From assembly GCA_902795355.1 (NCBI GenBank), contig CADBKZ010000005.1, positions 1 to 64,000 of the forward strand: DNA of 64,000 nt, written 5' to 3'. The DNA comes from an uncultured Ruminococcus sp. (GTDB lineage: Bacteria > Bacillota > Clostridia > Oscillospirales > CAG-272). This document shows, in pieces, positions 59,170 through 64,000 of the stretch (the stretch's first letter is position 1; each line of letters opens with the position of its first letter). Position numbers and translations under genes: made by a program. The notes below the pieces were generated by a model that was not told the origin of the DNA, ran no database searches, and worked only from the letters and a program-made list of their open reading frames with translations.

Positions 59170-60795
59170 TTACCTTATCGGATTGTATGCGTCGTCCACA
59201 ATGAATACCATAGGCGGCGTTGAATCAACAAATTCAAGACCACCGCATTCTTTGGCACATTTGATAAACGCAATTGGAATAGCATAACATGAATACTGCC
59301 TGAATACCGCCACCCTGCCTTCAAGATGTTTTGGGATTTCGATTTTCAATTCAGGAAAGATACCCCGCAGCTTCGGCTCAAGAAGATCGGCGAATTGTTG
59401 CATATACTCCATGCAGATTTTTTCAAGTTCTGCGTATTCTTTTGGACAAAGCATGGGTAAACTCACAAAAATGTTGCCGTTATCATTTCCGAGAATTCCG
59501 CACTCTGTCAGATGCGGGACGTCCTTCAGGTAGATCTCATCCAAGCCACGGACACCAAACGGTATTCCGCGTGAAATAAGATAAAGCATCTTTGCAAGAT
59601 CATCATCGCTGAGTTCGACCGGACCGTGGTTATATCGGTTAAGATCAGGCTGTGTATCGTAGATTCTCAGATCAATTGATCTGGCACCCATGCTCATTTC
59701 CCGAAATACTCTTCGCATCCCGCCGTAGCAGTATTTGCCGAACTTATACTGATCAAAATCAAAGTCAAGCGGATATTTTGTCCCGTTGGCTATCCAAGCG
59801 CCGCCGTCGGGACGAGCAGGATATTCTTCCTTTGAGGGAACGATTCTTTGCGTTGCCGTATAGATCGCTTTTGAAAACAAGTCAAGCACAAAGAAATATT
59901 CCAGCTTTTTTGCTTTGCTTTTGGGAATATCCTTGTAGAATTCGACTTCCCGTAACCGCGATATATATTTCTTAACGAAAGACAGCATATCGCTGTAATT
60001 TGACTCTGCAAACGCAATTTCATTCTCCAGTCCTTTCAGCAGATCCTTTGGTGTAACGATCATAAAGTCGGTAAACACTTTGCTTCCGATTTTCCCCATT
60101 AATTCGGATTTGACAAGGTCTTCAACCGCCGTTTCAACGTAAGGCGTCGGAATACCGAGAGAGCGCGCGATATCCGTTACCGAAACCGGATGATCGTACG
60201 CAACGATGAGGATATTCTGCTTCATCAAATCATTCGCAACGAGTGACCAAGGCTCCTCACGGAATCCCGGATTTCCGTGGCAACTGATTTCAAGTCGTTC
60301 CGGGTTATAGCTTTGCTTTTCATACTGTTCCATTTTTTCAAATCCTTTCCGCATCTGTTCACGCCCCGCAGATAATCTGCTGAGAACCGTTCCTTTTGGG
60401 ACGGAGAGTTCATTTGCGATCGTCTGCACTTTTTCGCCCTGTAAATAATGCTTCACGATTACTTCGCGCTGCAGTTTGGCAAGATATGCGATCTCCCTGC
60501 GAACCGCTTCGTCAGGAATCCTGTCGTCTTGTCCGATATCTTCAATGTTGTCCGGGATTTCATCAATATTGATCGTCGGCAAACTGTATTTGCGACGCAA
60601 CGAATCGTTAAACTTATGATTCAGAGTTGATGAAAGCCAGGATTTCGGATTGTCGATCACTCCTCCGCGCTTTTTAAAAGAAAAAGCGGCGAGCATGACC
60701 TCCTGCGTCAGATCCTCGGCATCGTGGATGTTTCCGCTTTTTTGCAGAGCTATCGAAAACAGATATTCAATAAAATTTGTAATTTTGTCCTCCAT
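59170..60795 (-). CDS. ECF-type sigma factor with large C-terminal region
   Basis: 541 residues. Residues 1-155 are a complete ECF sigma factor: region 2 with DAEDLTQEVMLAAF and region 4 with QREVIVKHYLQGEKVQTIANEL and KGTVLSRLSAGREQMRK. About 390 further residues follow, beginning with a winged-helix-like part (about 185-250, PVSVTDIARSLGIPTPYVE) and then an unrecognised domain rich in aromatic and acidic residues. No anti-sigma gene is next to it, so the C-terminal region may be the sensor. ATG 60795 has AGAGG 8 bases upstream. AT-rich, at the tRNA side of the island. Confidence 0.8.
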   Translation of the reverse strand: MEDKITNFIEYLFSIALQKSGNIHDAEDLTQEVMLAAFSFKKRGGVIDNPKSWLSSTLNHKFNDSLRRKYSLPTINIDEIPDNIEDIGQDDRIPDEAVRREIAYLAKLQREVIVKHYLQGEKVQTIANELSVPKGTVLSRLSAGREQMRKGFEKMEQYEKQSYNPERLEISCHGNPGFREEPWSLVANDLMKQNILIVAYDHPVSVTDIARSLGIPTPYVETAVEDLVKSELMGKIGSKVFTDFMIVTPKDLLKGLENEIAFAESNYSDMLSFVKKYISRLREVEFYKDIPKSKAKKLEYFFVLDLFSKAIYTATQRIVPSKEEYPARPDGGAWIANGTKYPLDFDFDQYKFGKYCYGGMRRVFREMSMGARSIDLRIYDTQPDLNRYNHGPVELSDDDLAKMLYLISRGIPFGVRGLDEIYLKDVPHLTECGILGNDNGNIFVSLPMLCPKEYAELEKICMEYMQQFADLLEPKLRGIFPELKIEIPKHLEGRVAVFRQYSCYAIPIAFIKCAKECGGLEFVDSTPPMVFIVDDAYNPIR

Positions 60796-60904
60796 AAGGG
60801 GCACCTCTTATTTGAAAGCTTTCACCTATAAGTCGCGGATTTTAACTTTGATTCGATCAGTTTATGTTTTTTTGAAATAATTCCTTGCCAATAATCCCTG
60901 AAAT

Positions 60905-60946
60905 AGTAGAAAAAACCTCTTCTGCCCTAGTAGACAAAAGAGGTTT
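60905..60946 (-). terminator. Terminator of tRNA-Leu
   Basis: On the minus strand AAACCTCTT (60938-60946) pairs with AAGAGGTTT (60913-60921), followed by TTTCTACT. Its sequence (AAACCTCTTTTGTCTAC) resembles the terminal hairpin of element B. Confidence 0.75.
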
Positions 60947-60952
60947 CTTTGA

Positions 60953-61037
60953 TGGTGCGGGAAACGGGACTTGAACCCGTACGGTGTGAACCACACGCCC
61001 CTCAAACGTGCGCGTCTGCCAGTTCCGCCACTCCCGC
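60953..61037 (-). tRNA. tRNA-Leu (anticodon GAG)
   Basis: 85 bases with encoded CCA. Acceptor stem GCGGGAG pairs with the 3' side before ACCA; class II with a long variable arm; anticodon loop TTGAGGG gives GAG, reading CUC and CUU; T-arm loop GTTCAAGTC. Own promoter upstream and terminator downstream. It borders the accessory island, and tRNA genes are common integration points. Confidence 0.95.
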
Positions 61038-61059
61038 TTGCTTTTTTCAAAGCCTATTT

Positions 61060-61088
61060 ATTTTACCACATGACGCCCCGTTTGTCAA
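61060..61088 (-). promoter_or_regulatory. Sigma-A promoter of tRNA-Leu
   Basis: On the minus strand TTGACA (61083-61088), 17 bases, TAAAAT (61060-61065). Confidence 0.8.
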
Positions 61089-61231
61089 GCCCCTTTTTGA
61101 AAAAATTTCCCGCTTTTTGAACTTTTTCGGTCGGATCGCCGTTTCATTCTTTTATCGCTTTCTTTTCTGTGCGAATTTACCCCGTTTTTTTCAAAAAATA
61201 CGGAAAAACTATTCCTTTCCTTTGCAAAATA

Positions 61232-61240
61232 TGATATAAT
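61232..61240 (+). promoter_or_regulatory. Extended -10 promoter of the PUA/EVE-like gene
   Basis: TGATATAAT (61232-61240); the -35 (TTCCTT near 61212) is poor. Confidence 0.5.
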
Positions 61241-61289
61241 AGCATCTGTGAAAATCTTTTTTGCAGATCAGGAAAGGAGCCATTCCGCG

Positions 61290-62036
61290 ATGAACGATCC
61301 CCCAAAGCCCGATTCCGAAGCCTCGCTGAAAACCTTTCTCGGCAGAGAAGTGCGCCATGCAAAGTACGGGGTCGGCGTTGTTACGGAGTGTTGCGACGGC
61401 GCGAAAGGCTATGTCCTTCGCGTTCGGTTTTCGGATGCGTCCCGCGAGTTTGCCTATCCCGAAGCCTTTCGCATGGGCTTTTTAACTGCGGTTCGGGGCG
61501 GCGGTAACGCTTCCGAACCATCCGCGGCAGATCCGCGCGGCGGTCGATCCGAAAAATTGCCGACCGAGGCCGAGAACCGGCGCGGGACCCGCTTTTTCCT
61601 TGTGGATCACGGCGCGTTCTACGGGAAAGAAATTTTGCATGGGATCCTTTTCGTGCCGAAGTCGGATCCCGTTCTCTCAACCGCGGTGCGGGAGATACGG
61701 GCAGGCGACGTTTTCTTTCAAATATCCCCCATGGGGCTTTCGGCCGTTGGCAAAGCGATCCGCCCCTGCCGCGCAACGCCCTATCCGGCGTGGCGGTATG
61801 CGGAAGCGTCTGTCGGCGCAAAGGGGTATGCCGTGGATCTGCAAAGCGTCCTGCTGGCGGCTCCGCTTGCACCGAGCAAACCTTTGAGCGGGTATCTGAC
61901 GCGCGTTGACCCGAACGTTGCGGAGCGGTTGATCGGCCGCATTGCCGAATCAACCCCGTCGGTTTCCGATTTTCTTCGGAGCGGCGCGGGGGAAACCCGT
62001 CGGATTACGCAGGAATTTCATAAAGAAATTCCATGA
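61290..62036 (+). CDS. PUA/EVE-like putative nucleic-acid-binding protein
   Basis: 248 residues, unnamed. Residues of about 15-60 (GREVRHAKYGVGVV, then VRFSDASREFAYPEAF) resemble the Tudor-like end domain of UvrD/PcrA helicases. The middle (FFLVDHGAFYGKEILHGILF, then REIRAGDVFFQIS and GLSAVGKAI) resembles the EVE/PUA fold, which binds modified bases or RNA. The C-terminus (VAERLIGRIAESTPSVSDFL) is helical. ATG 61290 has AAAGGAG. Both fold calls are by eye; a structure-based search would test them. Confidence 0.5.
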   Translation: MNDPPKPDSEASLKTFLGREVRHAKYGVGVVTECCDGAKGYVLRVRFSDASREFAYPEAFRMGFLTAVRGGGNASEPSAADPRGGRSEKLPTEAENRRGTRFFLVDHGAFYGKEILHGILFVPKSDPVLSTAVREIRAGDVFFQISPMGLSAVGKAIRPCRATPYPAWRYAEASVGAKGYAVDLQSVLLAAPLAPSKPLSGYLTRVDPNVAERLIGRIAESTPSVSDFLRSGAGETRRITQEFHKEIP

Positions 62037-62064
62037 AAAAAGGAAAAATTATCTTGAAAACCTA

Positions 62065-62092
62065 TTGACTTTTTTCGCCGAAATGCTATAAT
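62065..62092 (+). promoter_or_regulatory. Sigma-A promoter of rhaB
   Basis: TTGACT 62065-62070, 16 bases, TATAAT 62087-62092, with extended -10 TGC. No rhamnose-specific operator recognised. Confidence 0.75.
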
Positions 62093-62154
62093 ATAAGTGA
62101 GAGTTTGCTTCGGCGAACCGATGAACGAAAATTCCGGTAAATCGGGGGAATTGA

Positions 62155-63627
62155 ATGATGTCAGAACGCAAAATGCTCGCAATTGATCTCGGCGCTTCCA
62201 GCGGCCGCGGCATTGTGGGCACTTTTAACGGGTCGCGGTTAAAATTGGAAGAAAACCATCGTTTCTCAAACGACCCCGTTATCCTGAACGGAACCATGTA
62301 TTGGGACATTCTCCGGATTTTCCATGAAATTAAGCAATCCATCGGGAAAACCGTGGTTGCGGGGGAGAATGTGGCTTCCATGGGGATTGACACATGGGGC
62401 GTTGACTATGCGCTCCTCGGCCGGAACGGGCAGATGCTCGGGAACCCCGTCCACTACCGCGACGCGCGCACCGTCGGCGTTCAGGAAAAGGTTTCCGAGG
62501 TGTTGGACCCGAAAGAACACTACCGCATTGCGGGCATTCAAACGCTTGATTTCAACACGGTTTACCAGCTTTTCGTGGAGCGGCCCGAGCTTCTTTCCGA
62601 GGCCGATCGGATGCTGAATATTCCGGACCTGCTCAACTACTTTTTAACGGGAAAGATGTGCAATGAATACACCATTCTTTCCACCGGCGCGCTGTTGAAT
62701 GCCGAAAAGCGGGATTACGCTTGGAGCGTGATCGACCGTTTGGGGCTTCCGCGCCGCCTCTTCGGCAAAATTGTTCCGGCGGGAACCGATCTCGGCGCGT
62801 TGCTCCCGCAGGTGCAGGGAGAGACCGGAAAAACCGACCTGCGCGTGCTGACGGTCGCCTCGCATGATACCGCCAGCGCGGTGGTTGCCGTTCCGACCCG
62901 CGAAAAAGATTTTATCTACATCAGCAGCGGCACATGGTCGCTGATGGGAACGGAGCTTTCCGAGCCGCTGATCAACGATATGAGCCGCGAACTCAACTTT
63001 ACCAACGAGGGCGGCGCGCTCGGAACCATCCGGTTCTTAAAAAATATTATGGGGCTTTGGATTATTCAGGAATCCCGTCGGCAGTGGAAGCGGGAAGGAA
63101 ACGAATATTCCTTTGCGCAAATGGAAGCGTGGGCCAAAGAGGCCGAGCCTCTGCGCTGCTTTGTGAATGTGGACGATCCCTCTTTCTCCGCTCCCGGGAA
63201 TATGCCCGAGCGCATCCGCAATTTTTGCCGCAGAACGGGGCAGTATGTTCCGCAAACCGTTGGCGAGGTGGTGCGCTGTATCTACGAGAGCCTTGCGCTC
63301 AAATATCGCGAGGTTGCGGAGAAGATCCAGAAGCTCCAAGGAAAAACGGCCAAGGTGATCCATGTGGTCGGCGGCGGCACAAAGGACCGGTTCCTTTCCG
63401 CCATGACCGCGGACGCCTGCGGGATCCCCGTTGCGGCCGGACCCGAAGAAGCGACCGCAATCGGAAACCTGATGGTGCAGGCGATTGCGCTCGGAGATGT
63501 GAAAGACCTTGCGGAAGCACGGGAGATTGTTTCCGCGTCCTTTGAACTGAAACGGTATGAGCCTTCCCCCGAACGGAATTTGTGGGATGACGCATACGGC
63601 AGATACTGCGGTTTACAACACGCGTAA
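62155..63627 (+). CDS. rhaB: Rhamnulokinase
   Basis: 490 residues of the FGGY sugar-kinase family. AIDLGASSGRGIVG (phosphate motif), MGIDTWGVDYALLG, NPVHYRDART, ASHDTASAVVAVP and YISSGTWSLMG are the rhamnulokinase pattern; VVGGGTKDRFLSAMTADACG is the adenosine motif. Phosphorylates L-rhamnulose. No rhaA or rhaD is adjacent within the window, so the pathway is incomplete here. SD GGGGGAA before ATG 62155. Confidence 0.9.
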   Translation: MMSERKMLAIDLGASSGRGIVGTFNGSRLKLEENHRFSNDPVILNGTMYWDILRIFHEIKQSIGKTVVAGENVASMGIDTWGVDYALLGRNGQMLGNPVHYRDARTVGVQEKVSEVLDPKEHYRIAGIQTLDFNTVYQLFVERPELLSEADRMLNIPDLLNYFLTGKMCNEYTILSTGALLNAEKRDYAWSVIDRLGLPRRLFGKIVPAGTDLGALLPQVQGETGKTDLRVLTVASHDTASAVVAVPTREKDFIYISSGTWSLMGTELSEPLINDMSRELNFTNEGGALGTIRFLKNIMGLWIIQESRRQWKREGNEYSFAQMEAWAKEAEPLRCFVNVDDPSFSAPGNMPERIRNFCRRTGQYVPQTVGEVVRCIYESLALKYREVAEKIQKLQGKTAKVIHVVGGGTKDRFLSAMTADACGIPVAAGPEEATAIGNLMVQAIALGDVKDLAEAREIVSASFELKRYEPSPERNLWDDAYGRYCGLQHA

Positions 63628-63736
63628 GCGTTTTGTATAAAAAACATCCGACGAAAACATACCCGTCGGAGCCGCCGCGGGATCTTCCGCCGCGGTCATC
63701 GGGGCAAAAAGAAAAAACAAAATTCCGGAGGTACGT

Positions 63737-64000
63737 ATGAAGGACAATCGTTGCGGAGAGCTCGCCGTAATCGGCATGAAAGGGTGCGAGACATTTGCGG
63801 GGCAGGTTGATTATTATTTAAGGGATTGGCGCCGCCACGGCGGGGAAGCGTCGTTTCTGATTGAGGCCGCGTGCCCGCGTTTCGGCTCGGGCGAGGCCAA
63901 GGGAATGATCAACGAATCCATGCGCGGAAAGGATGTTTATATCCTTTGCGATACGTTTAATTACGGCGTAACATACAAAATGTACGGGCAAATGGTTCCC
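63737..64000 (+). CDS. prs: Ribose-phosphate pyrophosphokinase (5' part)
   Basis: Only the first 88 codons are in the window. The product (ELAVIGMKGCETFAGQVDYY, then CPRFGSGEAKGMINES, and YILCDTFNYGVTYKMYG) matches the longer clostridial type of PRPP synthetase, which makes PRPP for nucleotide, histidine and tryptophan synthesis. ATG 63737 follows CCGGAGG. The 109 bases before it contain two hairpins (TCCGACG/CGTCGGA and CCGCGG repeats) of unknown role. It runs off the right edge. Confidence 0.85.
   Translation, partial: MKDNRCGELAVIGMKGCETFAGQVDYYLRDWRRHGGEASFLIEAACPRFGSGEAKGMINESMRGKDVYILCDTFNYGVTYKMYGQMVP

Overview
The window reads as a GC-rich chromosome segment of a spore-forming, Gram-positive anaerobe of the class Clostridia. 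The evidence is the pair of dipicolinate synthase genes (dpaA, dpaB), a SpoVB-like flippase, a SpoVD/PBP-type transpeptidase with PASTA domains in the division cluster, an L27 with the cleavable Firmicutes N-terminus next to its protease Prp, rubredoxin, an SLH-domain surface protein, and sigma-A promoters with A-rich AAAGGAG ribosome sites. Species cannot be told from sequence alone.

Layout. 1-10.8 kb: comEC, dpaAB, a spoVB-like gene, rubredoxin, a minus-strand operon trmB-truB-TPR-DUF4037, then metA behind a Met/Cys-rich leader peptide and an intrinsic terminator (probable attenuator). 10.9-20 kb: a large lipoprotein; a three-gene operon of a TerB-N/TerB-C protein, a BrxD-like P-loop ATPase and an Lhr/BrxHI-like helicase; and an SLH protein. 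20-31 kb: rplU-prp-rpmA; hisK, plsC and a lipid kinase on the minus strand; a HAD phosphatase; small and exported proteins; nrdR; an aminotransferase and aroC. 31-43.2 kb: a reduced dcw cluster (mraZ, rsmH, PBP, murE, murF, mraY, ftsW, murG, short ftsQ, ftsZ), led by a promoter with four MraZ boxes and lacking ftsL, murD, murC and ftsA. 43.3-55.6 kb: a methyltransferase-like gene, the nucleoside-catabolic operon deoC-deoD-deoB-cdd-nnrD, a vWA lipoprotein, ychF, and a response regulator/histidine kinase/HtrA protease set.

55.6-60.9 kb is visibly more AT-rich and is an accessory island read on the minus strand: alpha/beta hydrolase, a split chromate transporter, a GNAT acetyltransferase and a sigma factor fused to a large C-terminal region. 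It abuts tRNA-Leu(GAG). The genes are separated by related noncoding elements with terminal inverted repeats of about 16 bases that touch or lie close to the coding regions. Two full copies carry a sigma-A promoter for the next gene, a long terminator-like hairpin and a regular array of small hairpins joined by CTTCAC linkers whose paired bases covary between copies. I regard this as the best candidate for something undescribed. From 61 kb the core resumes with a PUA/EVE-like protein, rhamnulokinase and the start of a PRPP synthetase gene.

A further dispersed repeat is a family of long perfect palindromes beginning AGACC(TTG), placed just past stop codons in the direction of the gene, two of them without a U-tract. 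All functional calls rest on recognisable family motifs read by eye; no database search was run.
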